DNA from: Alphaproteobacteria bacterium HGW-Alphaproteobacteria-3
Lineage (GTDB): Bacteria > Pseudomonadota > Alphaproteobacteria > Parvibaculales > Parvibaculaceae
NCBI GenBank assembly: GCA_002842875.1
Contig: PHEF01000016.1
Coordinates: forward strand, 1 to 40,644
Length of the DNA: 40,644 bases
Reading direction: 5' to 3'
The notes beneath the pieces are model-generated. The model was not told the origin of the DNA, ran no database searches, and saw nothing but the letters and a program-made list of their open reading frames with translations. Both the position numbers and the translations under genes were made by a program. How positions within the stretch are numbered: the stretch's first letter is position 1; each line of letters starts with the position of its first letter. Positions 1 through 8,962 of this stretch are shown here, one piece after another.

Positions 1-87
1 GGGATCCGTGCCGGCTAGCGGTCTCTCAAGGACCGGGGACCCAACGATCTCCCGCCCGCACCCATCCTGACACATCCCCAACACACA

Positions 88-153
88 GGGACCCATTGGA
101 CTCGCCTCTTGTGGAGGCGTGGATTGGGTCCCGGCAACAAGTGCCGGGATGAC
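88..153. repeat. Extragenic palindromic repeat (REP-like)
   Basis: An imperfect hairpin runs from GGGACCC (88-94) to GGGTCCC (126-132) with partly complementary GC-rich arms. It is followed by a CCGGCAAC...GTGCCGGGATGAC tail. The tail resembles the GTCAT...CCGGC ends of the other intergenic palindromes in this window. It lies in the 248-bp gap before the MFS gene, where I see nothing else. Confidence 0.45.
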
Positions 154-248
154 ATTCCTGTTTTGGTCCTGATATTCATCGCAAGGCTTCCTCGAGGCAC
201 GCGGAATGCGCTATCACTCATGCGCACGCCCTCGGGGTTTCCCTTTCC

Positions 249-1454
249 ATGTCTCTCGCCATCCGCCTTGCGACCGTCTACGGCACGATGTTCCTGTTCA
301 CGGGCGTCTATCTGCCGTTCTTTCCGGTATGGCTGAAGTCGAAGGGGCTCGACGCAGGCGAGATTTCGCTCGTCGTCGCGCTGTCGCTCTTCCTGCGCAT
401 CGTGGTGAGCCCCTTCTTTGCTTCCGTTGCCGACCGATTGGGCGACCGGCGCCGCGTGGCGCTCTGGCTCGCCTGGGCCTCGCTTGGCTCTGCCGCGCTG
501 TTTCTTTTCGTCGAGGGCTTCGGGCCGATCCTTCTCGTCGCGCTCGTGCTCAACGCCGTCTTCCCCTCGATTTCGCCGCTCGTCGAAACCATCGCCATGC
601 GCGCGCGGATCGAGGAGGGCATGAATTACGGCCGCGTGCGCCTGTGGGGCTCGATCACCTTTATCGCGGCGAGTGCCGGGGCAGGCTGGCTTCTCGAATG
701 GAACGCGCCTTCGATCGTCGTCCTCTGCATCGTTGCGGCGCTCGTCTGCAATGTGGCGGGCGTGTCTCTCCTGCCGCGCATTCCGGCGCCGGTGCGAAAG
801 CCCGCCCGGCATGGTGAAAAGCGGTTCGCCGCCATCCTCGAAATCGGGCGGCACCCGGTCTTCCTGCTCTTCGTGCTCTCGGCAAGCCTCACCCAGGCGA
901 CCCATGCGGTCTATTACGCCTTCGGTTCGCTCGCCTGGCAGCGCCAGGGCTATTCCGACACGGCGATCGGTCTCCTGTGGGCGACGGGCGTCGTCGCCGA
1001 GATCGTCCTGTTCTACATCTCCGGGCCGTTAATGGCGCGGTTCGGCGCGGTTCGCCTCGTCATGCTGGCGGCCGCCGCCGCTATCCTCCGCTGGAGCGTG
1101 ACGGCGCTCAATCCGCCGGTCGCACTTCTCTTTCTCATGCAGCTCCTTCACGGGCTCACCTTCGGCGCGGCGCATCTCGGCGCCGTCCAGTTCGTCGCGC
1201 AGGCCGCGCCACCCCGTCTTGCCGCCACCGCGCAGAGCCTCTACGCCGCCATGGCGTCCGGCGTTATCATGGGACTGGTGACAATCGGCATCGGTCCCGT
1301 ATATGAAGCGCTTGGGCCCCATGCCTATTTCGCGATGGCGGGGGTGGGCGTCGTGGCGCTGCTCGGCGCCTTCATGGTGGGACGGCGCTGGCATGGCGAA
1401 GTCCTCGCGCCCGAGGAAGACGGTCTGGAAAGGCAAGAAGAACATGGCAATTGA
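249..1454 (+). CDS. MFS transporter, PPP/HcaT-like
   Basis: A 401-residue integral membrane protein with about 12 hydrophobic segments across its length, read as a major facilitator superfamily importer. The N-terminal helix (GTMFLFTGVYLPFFPVWL) and the following loop motif DRLGDRR (about residues 62-68, the classical MFS loop 2-3 signature) resemble the 3-phenylpropionate transporter (HcaT/PPP) branch. The substrate cannot be read from the sequence. The ATG at 249 lacks a strong ribosome site but begins exactly where the hydrophobic domain begins. The last 11 bases overlap the start of the TauD-type dioxygenase, so the two are probably co-translated, and the transported compound could be the dioxygenase substrate (inference). 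Confidence 0.85.
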   Translation: MSLAIRLATVYGTMFLFTGVYLPFFPVWLKSKGLDAGEISLVVALSLFLRIVVSPFFASVADRLGDRRRVALWLAWASLGSAALFLFVEGFGPILLVALVLNAVFPSISPLVETIAMRARIEEGMNYGRVRLWGSITFIAASAGAGWLLEWNAPSIVVLCIVAALVCNVAGVSLLPRIPAPVRKPARHGEKRFAAILEIGRHPVFLLFVLSASLTQATHAVYYAFGSLAWQRQGYSDTAIGLLWATGVVAEIVLFYISGPLMARFGAVRLVMLAAAAAILRWSVTALNPPVALLFLMQLLHGLTFGAAHLGAVQFVAQAAPPRLAATAQSLYAAMASGVIMGLVTIGIGPVYEALGPHAYFAMAGVGVVALLGAFMVGRRWHGEVLAPEEDGLERQEEHGN

Positions 1455-2301
1455 AGTCATCCCGACAGGCGCGGCGCTGGGCGCGGAAATTCGCGGGCTC
1501 GACATGTCGAAGCCGCTCACCGGCGCGGAGTTCGAAGCGGTGCAGCAGGCCTGGTACGATCACATCGTCCTTCTTTTTCGCGGACAGAAAATCACCGACG
1601 ACGATCTCATCGCCTTCTCGAAGCATTTCGGCGAACTCGATATCGCGCCCGCAAGCGCGACGGACATGGCGGGCAGCCAGGCGAAATCGCGCCCGGAAAT
1701 CTGGATCATCTCCAACGTGGTCGAGAATGGAAAGCCCATCGGCGCGCTTGGCGACAAGGAAGCCGAGTGGCACACCGACATGTCCTATGTCGCCGAGCCG
1801 CCCATGGCGAGCGTGCTCCATTCGCGCGAAATTCCCGCCACCGGCGGGGATACGAGCTTCGCCAACATGTACAAGGCGCTGGAGGCGCTTCCCGCCGATC
1901 TGCGTGCCGCCGTCGAGGGGCGCATGTGCAATCACGATGCGAGCACGACAAGCGTCGGCGAATTGCGCGCCGGTGCGGATGCCGTGCTCGACGTGCGCGT
2001 GGCACCGGGCGCGAAGCACCCCATCGTCGTCACGCATCCGGTGACGGGCGGCAAGGCGCTCTATCTCGGCCGCCGTCTCAACGCCTATATCGAGGGCTAT
2101 TCCGTCGCCGAAAGCGAAGCGCTTCTCGACCGGCTCTGGGCACATTGTGCGAAACCGGAATTTTCGTGGACGCACAAATGGAAAGTCGGCGATCTCCTCA
2201 TCTGGGACAATCGCTGCGCCATTCATCGCCGCGACGGTTTCGACGGGAGCGAGCGCCGTGTCATGCACCGCACCCAGATCAAGGGGCGCGCGCCGCGCTG
2301 A
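1444..2301 (+). CDS. TauD/TfdA-family Fe(II)/2-oxoglutarate dioxygenase
   Basis: A 285-residue cytoplasmic dioxygenase of the TauD/TfdA family, which couples 2-oxoglutarate decarboxylation to hydroxylation of taurine-like, aryloxyalkanoate or similar substrates. The iron-binding facial triad is visible as H110-x-D112 (EWHTDMSY) and distal H261 (CAIHRRD), and a 2-oxoglutarate-binding arginine lies just after (R272 or R276 in SERRVMHR). Length is normal for the family. I start at ATG 1444 because family homology begins with MAIEVIPTGAALGAEI; upstream in-frame ATGs lie inside the MFS gene and code for non-family sequence. It overlaps the transporter stop by 11 bases. The exact substrate is unknown. 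Confidence 0.88.
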   Translation: MAIEVIPTGAALGAEIRGLDMSKPLTGAEFEAVQQAWYDHIVLLFRGQKITDDDLIAFSKHFGELDIAPASATDMAGSQAKSRPEIWIISNVVENGKPIGALGDKEAEWHTDMSYVAEPPMASVLHSREIPATGGDTSFANMYKALEALPADLRAAVEGRMCNHDASTTSVGELRAGADAVLDVRVAPGAKHPIVVTHPVTGGKALYLGRRLNAYIEGYSVAESEALLDRLWAHCAKPEFSWTHKWKVGDLLIWDNRCAIHRRDGFDGSERRVMHRTQIKGRAPR

Positions 2302-2334
2302 GGCGCCGCCTCCCTTGCGTCAAATTTCTCCCGT

Positions 2335-2363
2335 TTGACATTGCCCGCGGTTGCGCCAGTTTC
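2335..2363 (+). promoter_or_regulatory. Possible promoter for the MDR reductase gene
   Basis: A consensus -35 TTGACA lies at 2335-2340, about 58 bases before the start codon. No good -10 hexamer follows at the usual spacing, so only the -35 is supported. Confidence 0.3.
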
Positions 2364-2397
2364 TGCTGCAAAAGCAATTTCAAATGGAGGAACGGAC

Positions 2398-3408
2398 ATG
2401 CGCGCGCTGGTGCTCGAGGGCAGTTTCGGAATCGAAAATCTGAAGCTCAAGGAACGGGACGTGCCGAAGGCGGGGCCGGGCCAGGTCGTGCTGAAGATGA
2501 AGGCCGGCTCGCTCAATTACCGCGATCTCGCGACTGTCGTCTTCGGCGGCAACCCGAACCTCCTGCCGCTCGTGCCGCTGTCGGACGGTTGCGGCGAAGT
2601 CGTCGAGGTGGGCGAGGGCGTCCGGCGTCTCAACAAGGGCGACCGCGTCGCACCCAGCTTCTTCCAGGGCTGGCTCGCGGGCGGTCCCGTTGCCCAGCAG
2701 CTCGGGCCGACGGCGCTCGGCAGCCCCATCGACGGTTGCGCGCAGGAATACATGGTCCTCTCGGCAGAGGGCATGTCGAAGGCGCCCGCCAATCTTTCCG
2801 ACGAAGAGGTTGCCTGTCTGCCCTGCGCCGCGCTCACCGCCTGGCGCGCGCTCGTCGTCGAGGGCAATCTCAAGGCGGGCGACACGGTGCTCGTGCAGGG
2901 CACCGGCGGCGTGTCGATCTTCGCGCTGCAATTCGCGAAGGCGATGGGCGCCCGCGTGATCGTCACTTCGTCGTCGGACGAGAAGATCGAGCGCGCGAGG
3001 AAGCTCGGCGCTGACGACGCGATCAACTACAGGCAGACGCCGGACTGGGAAAAGGAAGCGCGCCGCCTCACCGGCGGGCGCGGCGTCGATCATGTCGTGG
3101 AGGTCGGTGGCGCCGACACCTTCCCGCGCTCCATCATGGCGGCCCGTGTCGGCGGCCATGTCGCGGTCATCGGTATCCTCACCGGCCTCAGCAAGGACGT
3201 GAATGTCGCCGCGATCTTCGCGCAGAACCTCAAGATCAGCGGCATCACGGTCGGCAGCCGCGCGCATTTCGAGGACATGTCCCGCGCCATTGAGCAGAAC
3301 GATATCCATCCCGTGATCGACAAGCGCTTCCCGCTCGCCGGCGCGCAGGAGGCCTTCCGCCTCATGCAGGGCGCCTCGCATTTCGGCAAGATCGTGTTGA
3401 GCATCTGA
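2398..3408 (+). CDS. MDR-family NAD(P)-dependent alcohol dehydrogenase/quinone reductase-like protein
   Basis: A 336-residue medium-chain dehydrogenase/reductase. It has an N-terminal GroES-like domain (SLNYRDL where zinc-dependent members carry the catalytic Cys) and a Rossmann domain with the dinucleotide loop VLVQGTGGVSIFALQFAK near residues 164-181, followed by the typical GARVIVTSSS and KLGADDAINY strings. The catalytic-zinc cysteine is absent, which favours the zinc-independent quinone oxidoreductase/enoyl reductase side. The ATG at 2398 is chosen because GGAGG sits eight bases upstream; the in-frame ATG at 2335 lies in non-family sequence. The gene follows the dioxygenase after a 96-bp gap. 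The substrate cannot be assigned. Confidence 0.87.
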   Translation: MRALVLEGSFGIENLKLKERDVPKAGPGQVVLKMKAGSLNYRDLATVVFGGNPNLLPLVPLSDGCGEVVEVGEGVRRLNKGDRVAPSFFQGWLAGGPVAQQLGPTALGSPIDGCAQEYMVLSAEGMSKAPANLSDEEVACLPCAALTAWRALVVEGNLKAGDTVLVQGTGGVSIFALQFAKAMGARVIVTSSSDEKIERARKLGADDAINYRQTPDWEKEARRLTGGRGVDHVVEVGGADTFPRSIMAARVGGHVAVIGILTGLSKDVNVAAIFAQNLKISGITVGSRAHFEDMSRAIEQNDIHPVIDKRFPLAGAQEAFRLMQGASHFGKIVLSI

Positions 3409-3457
3409 GGGCGTTCAGGCGGGCCTCGCCGGCATGAACGAGACCGGCTTCATCTTC

Positions 3458-3556
3458 GTCATTGCGAGGAGCGTAGCGACGAGGCAATCCAGAGCCGCTT
3501 GCTCTGCGCCTGCCGCCCCTGGATTGCTTCGCTCCCTTGCGGTCGCTCGCAATGAC
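3458..3556. repeat. 99-bp long palindromic repeat, family 1, copy A
   Basis: The outer arms are GTCATTGCGAGGAGC and the complementary GCTCGCAATGAC. Inner arms GCAATCCAG and CTGGATTGC are also complementary, so the element can fold into one long hairpin. It lies between the convergent MDR and epimerase genes. A second copy is at 14298-14405. Related GTCATTGCGAG...GCAATCCAG palindromes are widespread in bacterial genomes (established knowledge). Confidence 0.85.
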
Positions 3557-3578
3557 GGTGTTGGGGTGGCGTGTGAAA

Positions 3579-4565
3579 CTAGCCCCACAACTCCCGTTCC
3601 GGCGGATAGACGAGGCTGCCCTCGTAGCGCAATGAAGGCGCGCGGTCCTGCGCCAGCAGCAGCGGCCCGTCGAGGTCGACATAATCCGCCTGCTGCGCCG
3701 CCAGCATCGCGGGCGCCATGGCGAGCGAGGTCGAGACCATGCAGCCCACCATCACGCGGAGATTCCGCAGCTTCGCGCAGCGGATGACGGAGAGTGCCTC
3801 GGTCAGCCCGCCCGTCTTGTCGAGCTTCACATTGATGAAATCGTAGAGGCCGACAAGGCGGCGCATGCCCTCAAGTCCGTGCGCGCTCTCATCCGCGCAG
3901 AGCGGCACCGGGCTCTCGATGCCCCGCAGCACTTCGTCTTCCCTGGCGGGCACCGGCTGCTCGATCAGCGAGACGCCGAGCCGCGCGAATTCATGCGCGA
4001 GCGGCAGCACGTCTTCGGGCTTCCAACCCTCGTTCGCATCGACGATGAGTGCGGCGTTCGGCGCACCCGCGCGCACGGCCTCGACGCGTGCCACGTCTTC
4101 ATCGCCGCCCTGACCGAGCTTCAGTTTCAGGATCGGCCGGTGTGCCTCTGCCTTCGCCACCTCGTGCATTTCCTCCGGCGCGGCAAGGCTCAGCGTATAG
4201 GCGGTGGTCAGCGCGCGCGGCGCGGCGAGGCCTGCCCGTTCCCAGGCGGGCCGTCCGGTAAGTTTCGTTTCGAGATCCCAGAGTGCGCAGTCCAGCGCAT
4301 TGCGTGCCGCACCGCGCGGCATGACGCGCTGCAAATCCTCCCGGTTCATGCCGTCGGCGAGGGCGGGCTGCTGCGCCTTGATCGCGGCCATCACGTCCTT
4401 TTCGTTTTCGCCGTAACGCGCATAGGGGACGCATTCGCCGTAGCCTGTCTGCCCGCGATCGCTGACGCTGGCCACCACCACGCGGGCCTCGGTCTTTGCC
4501 CCGCGCGAAATGGTGAAGGTCCCGGCAATCGGCCAGGACTGGATTTCGGCGGTGATCTCGCGCAT
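3579..4565 (-). CDS. Dipeptide epimerase (enolase superfamily)
   Basis: A 328-residue enolase-superfamily enzyme most like L-Ala-D/L-Glu epimerases (YcjG/YkfB type), which recycle murein-derived dipeptides in the cytoplasm. The N-terminal capping domain spans about residues 1-115. In the barrel, the acid/base pair K147-x-K149 (LKLKLG), metal ligands D176 (DANEG), E202 (IEQPVP) and D225 (CADES), and the second catalytic lysine K247 (NVKLDKTGG) are all present, so it should be active. It converges on the MDR gene across a palindromic repeat. Substrate specificity within this subgroup varies, so other dipeptides are possible. Confidence 0.88.
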   Translation of the reverse strand: MREITAEIQSWPIAGTFTISRGAKTEARVVVASVSDRGQTGYGECVPYARYGENEKDVMAAIKAQQPALADGMNREDLQRVMPRGAARNALDCALWDLETKLTGRPAWERAGLAAPRALTTAYTLSLAAPEEMHEVAKAEAHRPILKLKLGQGGDEDVARVEAVRAGAPNAALIVDANEGWKPEDVLPLAHEFARLGVSLIEQPVPAREDEVLRGIESPVPLCADESAHGLEGMRRLVGLYDFINVKLDKTGGLTEALSVIRCAKLRNLRVMVGCMVSTSLAMAPAMLAAQQADYVDLDGPLLLAQDRAPSLRYEGSLVYPPERELWG

Positions 4566-4672
4566 CGGCGTTTATCTCATTCCCTTGGGTAATAAGGGGA
4601 AAGTTGGCGCGCGATGATGGCTTTTGTGTGCGCTGTCTCCAAGCCCCAAAACGGGACACGGTTCATCCTGGA

Positions 4673-6934
4673 TCAGATACGGCCCGCGAAAAAGGCGCCG
4701 TTCCAGTGTTCGCCGGGCGGATTTGCCTGATAAGCCGCGATCCGCGCCTCGTAGAAGTCGTAAAGCGTGGGGATGGCGCCGTTGAGCTTGCGGCATTCGG
4801 CGATGGCGGCGCGCGCCTCGGCCCAGCGCTGGTTGCGATAGGCGGAGAAGATCAGCGTATGCGCTTCCTGGAGCGCGCGGAACTTCGGGTTCGCCCGCAT
4901 GATCGGATCGCCGAGCAGCGCGAAAACGCGGCGGCCTTCCGGGTGGCGAGGCGTCGAAACGAGGTCGATCTCGAGAAGGGCGTAGCGGTCGCTGACGGCG
5001 CGCTGCGTGCCTTCGCCGACAATGATCGCCGGGCCGTAATGCTTCGCGTTCTTCTGCAGATAGGCGGCAAAGCTCACCGGCTCGCCGAGCACGCCATAGT
5101 CGAAGCGCTGGATCGCACCCATGTTGCCGGTGATCGCGGTTCCGGTGTCGATGCCGATGGACAGGCTCAGCGGCACATGGCTCAGGTGCTGGCGGCGCGC
5201 GTCTTCCTCCAGGAATTCGTTCAGCGCTTCGAGGTTCTCCACCATGCGCAACGCGGCGTCGCAACCTCTCGAAGCGTGGTTCGATGCATCGAGCGGCGCG
5301 TTCCACACCGCGTAAAGCGCGTCGCCCACGGTGCGGTCCACCATGCCGTTCCGGTCCTGCACGATCTTCGTCATCGGCGAGAAGAAGCGATTCAGGATGT
5401 CGGCATAGGCCGTCGGGTCTTCCAGGTAGCGGTCGGAGATGATGTTGAAGCCGCGCAGCCCCACGACGACGGAGGTCACGTCGCGCAACGAACCTTCCGC
5501 CTGGATCATGCGCGGGCTTGCCTTCACCCTGGCAAGTCCCGAGGAGGACAGGCGGCGGCCGAACTGCGTTTCGACGAAGCGGATTTCGTCTTCCGTGTGG
5601 AGCCGCATCATGAGCGCGCAGGTGAGGGCGGCGGCGAGAAGCGTCGCGCTGCAAAGCGCGGGGTCGATCAGCCAGCGATGGGTTTCGAACGCCCACCATG
5701 AGCCGTAGGCCGCTCCGCCCGCGAGAACGACCGTCAGGGCCAGGCCCCAGCGGAAGCGGAAACGCCGCACGACGAGAATGACGATCACGCCTGCGAAGAG
5801 CGTGAAAGCCTGTTCGGCAACGGAGGCCCAGCCCGGCCGCGTCAGGAAGCTTTGGTCGATGATCTGGTCGATGGCGTTGGCGGCGATTGCGCCCGATGCC
5901 ATGCGTTCGCCCGTGGGCGTTCCATACATGCGTTCGGAGCCGTTCGCCGACACGCCGATCAGCGCGATGCGGCCCTCGATGGCGGCCGGGTCGGCGCGGC
6001 CGGACAATATATGACCGGCGGAAATCCGGTGGCGTGTCGTCTTGTCGCCGAAATAGAGAACGAGGTTGCCGTCGCGCAGCGTTTCCGCCGCGAGCCCGGT
6101 GCCTGCGATGACGACGCGCTCGATGCCGGGCTCGATCTCGAAGGAAAAGCCGTTATCGGGTGCCGCCACCTGCACGTTGTAGGCGGTGCCGCCCTTCGCC
6201 ACGCGTAGCGCTTCGAGCACATTCGAGGGGTAGAGCGTCCCGTTGAGATCCGTCAGCATCGGCAGGCCGCGCACGGTCGCGTTGTGGTCGAGAGCGGGCA
6301 GGGTGGCGCCAACGCCTTTCGCCGCGGCCTCGAAGGCGGGCAGCGTCGCGCGCCAGGTCGTGTGGGCGTTCATGTGGTGGCGCGGGTCGCCGCCCTGCGG
6401 CGAGATCGCCGCCGGGCGAAGTGGTGCATGGCTGTTCTGGAAAGCCGTCTTGCCGGGCACGAAGGAGACGACCGAAGGCGTCGAGGTGAGCAGCGCCGCC
6501 AGTTCGCGTTCGTAATTCGGGAGCTGCGTCAGCGACTGTCCGAGACCGCTGAAAGTCTCGTCCGCCGGCAGCGGCCCCCAGAGCCGCAGCAATTCGCTCG
6601 ACGCGGTCGGGTCCGCGTCGGCAAGCGGCATGTCGATCAGGATGGCGCTCGCCCCTGCCGTCTCGACGCGTTTCAGCAGGTCGTCGAGGCGCTTGCGCGG
6701 CCAGGGCCAGGCGCCATAGGTCTTCGCGGTTTCGGCGTCGATGTCGATATAGACGGCATGAGGTCCCTCCGGGCCCGCCTCGCGCGGCAGCAGGTACTGG
6801 TAGAGATCGAAGACATGGTTCCGCAGGAAGCTGCCCGTGCCTTGCGGGTCGTAGATCGACACAGCGAGGCTCAACACCAGCATGAGGCCGGGAAGGATCG
6901 CGGAAAGTCTGCGGAATGCAGGCGTCGGATTCAT
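4673..6934 (-). CDS. CHASE2-domain protein with degenerate class III nucleotide cyclase domain
   Basis: A 753-residue membrane sensor with one N-terminal transmembrane segment (about 10-28), an extracytoplasmic CHASE2 domain (about 30-340), three transmembrane segments (about 370-390, 397-415, 424-443) and a C-terminal class III cyclase homology domain (about 485-675). Several catalytic positions are changed. The first metal-binding Asp of the DIRGF motif is Gly492 (VVVGLRGF). The base-selecting Lys is Arg534. The catalytic Asn and Arg of the VNLAAR-type motif are Ser621 and Tyr625 (VSFAAYL). Only the second metal Asp survives (D538, VGDAL). The fold motifs are otherwise well kept, suggesting a conserved non-cyclase role such as nucleotide binding or regulatory dimerisation. 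It is probably monocistronic. Confidence 0.85.
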   Translation of the reverse strand: MNPTPAFRRLSAILPGLMLVLSLAVSIYDPQGTGSFLRNHVFDLYQYLLPREAGPEGPHAVYIDIDAETAKTYGAWPWPRKRLDDLLKRVETAGASAILIDMPLADADPTASSELLRLWGPLPADETFSGLGQSLTQLPNYERELAALLTSTPSVVSFVPGKTAFQNSHAPLRPAAISPQGGDPRHHMNAHTTWRATLPAFEAAAKGVGATLPALDHNATVRGLPMLTDLNGTLYPSNVLEALRVAKGGTAYNVQVAAPDNGFSFEIEPGIERVVIAGTGLAAETLRDGNLVLYFGDKTTRHRISAGHILSGRADPAAIEGRIALIGVSANGSERMYGTPTGERMASGAIAANAIDQIIDQSFLTRPGWASVAEQAFTLFAGVIVILVVRRFRFRWGLALTVVLAGGAAYGSWWAFETHRWLIDPALCSATLLAAALTCALMMRLHTEDEIRFVETQFGRRLSSSGLARVKASPRMIQAEGSLRDVTSVVVGLRGFNIISDRYLEDPTAYADILNRFFSPMTKIVQDRNGMVDRTVGDALYAVWNAPLDASNHASRGCDAALRMVENLEALNEFLEEDARRQHLSHVPLSLSIGIDTGTAITGNMGAIQRFDYGVLGEPVSFAAYLQKNAKHYGPAIIVGEGTQRAVSDRYALLEIDLVSTPRHPEGRRVFALLGDPIMRANPKFRALQEAHTLIFSAYRNQRWAEARAAIAECRKLNGAIPTLYDFYEARIAAYQANPPGEHWNGAFFAGRI

Positions 6935-7133
6935 GCTGCTCTACTTGTCCCGCGTCAGGCTTCGTGTGCGCGGTGCTGACCCATATTGAACCTGTTGCTC
7001 CTCTCCTGTCCCGTTCCGGAACACGAGATGGAGCCCTCGTGCCCTTCGCTGCAGCTTCCGTTCCATGAGAGGTTAATGGCTTCAGGCATGCGGATGTCGT
7101 CCGCAACGCAGCCGGGTGCGATGCAGGGCAGCC

Positions 7134-7165
7134 GAAAGCGCGCCGCTGCATTCGGAACGGCGCGC
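7134..7165 (-). terminator. Possible rho-independent terminator after the cytochrome c gene
   Basis: Read on the minus strand, GCGCGCCG and GCGGCGCGC can pair across an 11-base loop, followed by only three Ts. It is placed 38 bases after the cytochrome c stop. The short T-run keeps confidence low. Confidence 0.35.
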
Positions 7166-7202
7166 GATGGGGAAATTGGCAGAGAGGGGTTTGCGGCCGG
7201 GA

Positions 7203-7607
7203 TTACTCGGCGCCGGTCTCGCTCTTGAGATAAGCGATCAGGTCTTCGCGATCGTCTTCCTTCTTGAGGCCGGGGAAAGCCATCTGCGTGCCGGGAACCA
7301 TTGCGGCGGGCTTCTCGAGATAGGTGTCGAGCGTTTCCTCGCTCCAGACGAGACCGTCTTTGCCGTGCTGGATCATCGCTTCGGAAAACTTGAAGCCTTC
7401 CTTCGTGCCGGCGGTACGGCCGAACACGCCGTGGAGGTTCGGGCCGATGCGGTCGGGACCGCCTTCTTCAACCGTGTGGCAGGCCTTGCAGCGGGCAAAG
7501 ATCTTCTTTCCCTTGGCGATATCGCCGCCATCGTCATCCGCCAGTGCCGCTCCGGACACCGTCATGGCGAGAGCGAGCGCCGCCAGACCTGTGAAAATGC
7601 CACGCAT
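7203..7607 (-). CDS. Class I c-type cytochrome (cytochrome c2/c550-like)
   Basis: A 134-residue exported cytochrome. A signal peptide (about residues 1-23, ending ALA) is followed by a single heme-binding motif C40-K-A-C43-H44, the family string [10 protein letters not shown], and a distal axial Met109 in [10 protein letters not shown]. Size and motifs match soluble periplasmic cytochrome c2/c550 electron carriers that feed terminal oxidases. The start at 7607 is chosen because GGAGGTT precedes it at normal spacing and the signal peptide begins there; a longer upstream extension reads into non-family sequence. It is divergent from mlaE with 182 bp between them. Confidence 0.92.
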   Translation of the reverse strand: MRGIFTGLAALALAMTVSGAALADDDGGDIAKGKKIFARCKACHTVEEGGPDRIGPNLHGVFGRTAGTKEGFKFSEAMIQHGKDGLVWSEETLDTYLEKPAAMVPGTQMAFPGLKKEDDREDLIAYLKSETGAE

Positions 7608-7789
7608 AAGAACCTCCTGGAAAATCGTGCGACCGAGGCCCCGTCCTGACGGGGGCGGAGCGCAACCTAACCTAATCCGCCCGAAAGGAAAGGGCATGCG
7701 ACAGACTGGCGCGGGCCCGGCTTGCCGTCGCCGCGATCGGCAGGCAGAGTGGCCGCCTGAGCAAGGCAACTGCCGGAATCGGGGGAATT

Positions 7790-8962
7790 TTGGCCGGATT
7801 GAGCAGTCGCGGGGCGGGGGACCGGGCGGATGAGCCTGCCTCATACCGCGTGGAGATCGAAAACCGGGTGCTCCGCCTCGAAGCGGAGGGCAACTGGTCG
7901 ATTGTTCATCTCAACAAGGTGGATGGAGACCTGCGCAGGCTCGCGGCCGGGCCTGGCGAGGCAGATCGCGCCGTAATCGGCCTCTCCGGCGTCTCGCGCT
8001 TCGATACAGCCGCTGCCGTCGTCGTCTCGCGCACCGCGGGGCGGCTCGAGGAGCAGGGGCTTCGGGTCGAGTTCGAAGGCGTTTCGGAAGCGCAACATCT
8101 TCTGCTCGGCAAGGTCGATGCCTGCGGTAACCCGGAACCGATGCATCTGCCGCCGGTGCCGCTCCACATCGAGATCCTGGGCAAGATCGGCGAGGCGGCG
8201 ATCGCCATGACCGCCGAGGCTCGCGCCATGCTCGGTTTCATCGGCACCGTCGTCGTCGCCATCTCGCGGACCTTCGCCAATCCGCGGCGTTTCCGTCTCG
8301 TCCCCTTCGTTCATCACATGGAGAAGTCGGGCTTCGACGCGCTGCCTCTCGTCTGTCTTCTCACCTTCCTGATCGGCGCCGTGGTCGCCCAGCAGGGGGC
8401 CACGCAGCTCCGCCAGTTCGGTGCCGAGGTCTTCACGGTCAATCTCATCGCCATCATCTTCCTGCGCGAGGTCGGTCTCCTGCTCACCGCGATCATCGTC
8501 GCGGGACGGTCGGGCAGCGCCTTCACGGCCGAAATCGGCTCCATGAAGATGCGCGAGGAGATCGACGCCATGCGCACGCTCGGCCTCGATCCGATGGACA
8601 TGCTCGTCGTGCCGCGCGTTGTCGCGCTCACCGTCACTTTGCCGCTCCTCACCTTCGTTGCCGATATCATGGGGCTCGTCGGGGGCGGTCTCGTCGTCTT
8701 CTTCATGCTCGACATGTCGCCCGGCATCTACATCACGCGCGTGCAGGAGGCGGTCGGCTTCTGGACTTTCGGCGTCGGCCTCGTGAAAGCGCCGTTCATG
8801 GCGGCGGTCATCGCGCTGGTCGGCTGCCGCGCCGGTCTCTCCGTCACGGGCAGCGCCGAATCCGTCGGCGCCATGACCACGAGTTCCGTCGTGCGCTCGA
8901 TCTTTCTCGTCATCATTCTCGATGCGCTGTTCGCCATGTTCTTCACAGCGGTGGACATATGA
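7790..8962 (+). CDS. mlaE: MlaE-type ABC transporter permease with N-terminal STAS domain
   Basis: A 390-residue inner-membrane permease of the phospholipid-trafficking Mla system. Residues about 18-112 form a STAS-like domain ([13 protein letters not shown]), the role played by separate MlaB in enterobacteria. Residues about 130-390 form the MlaE permease with its conserved coupling-helix region ([23 protein letters not shown]). The start is TTG at 7790 preceded by GGGGGA; a nearby ATG at 7830 is out of frame. The stop overlaps the mlaF start as ATGA, so translation is coupled. It is the first gene of a four-gene operon: permease, ATPase, MCE protein, lipoprotein. Confidence 0.9.
   Translation: MAGLSSRGAGDRADEPASYRVEIENRVLRLEAEGNWSIVHLNKVDGDLRRLAAGPGEADRAVIGLSGVSRFDTAAAVVVSRTAGRLEEQGLRVEFEGVSEAQHLLLGKVDACGNPEPMHLPPVPLHIEILGKIGEAAIAMTAEARAMLGFIGTVVVAISRTFANPRRFRLVPFVHHMEKSGFDALPLVCLLTFLIGAVVAQQGATQLRQFGAEVFTVNLIAIIFLREVGLLLTAIIVAGRSGSAFTAEIGSMKMREEIDAMRTLGLDPMDMLVVPRVVALTVTLPLLTFVADIMGLVGGGLVVFFMLDMSPGIYITRVQEAVGFWTFGVGLVKAPFMAAVIALVGCRAGLSVTGSAESVGAMTTSSVVRSIFLVIILDALFAMFFTAVDI

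Noticed and set aside
3458..3556. A rho-independent terminator
   Set aside because: The hairpin is very long, lacks a T-run and recurs elsewhere, so it is described as a repeat even though it may influence transcript ends.
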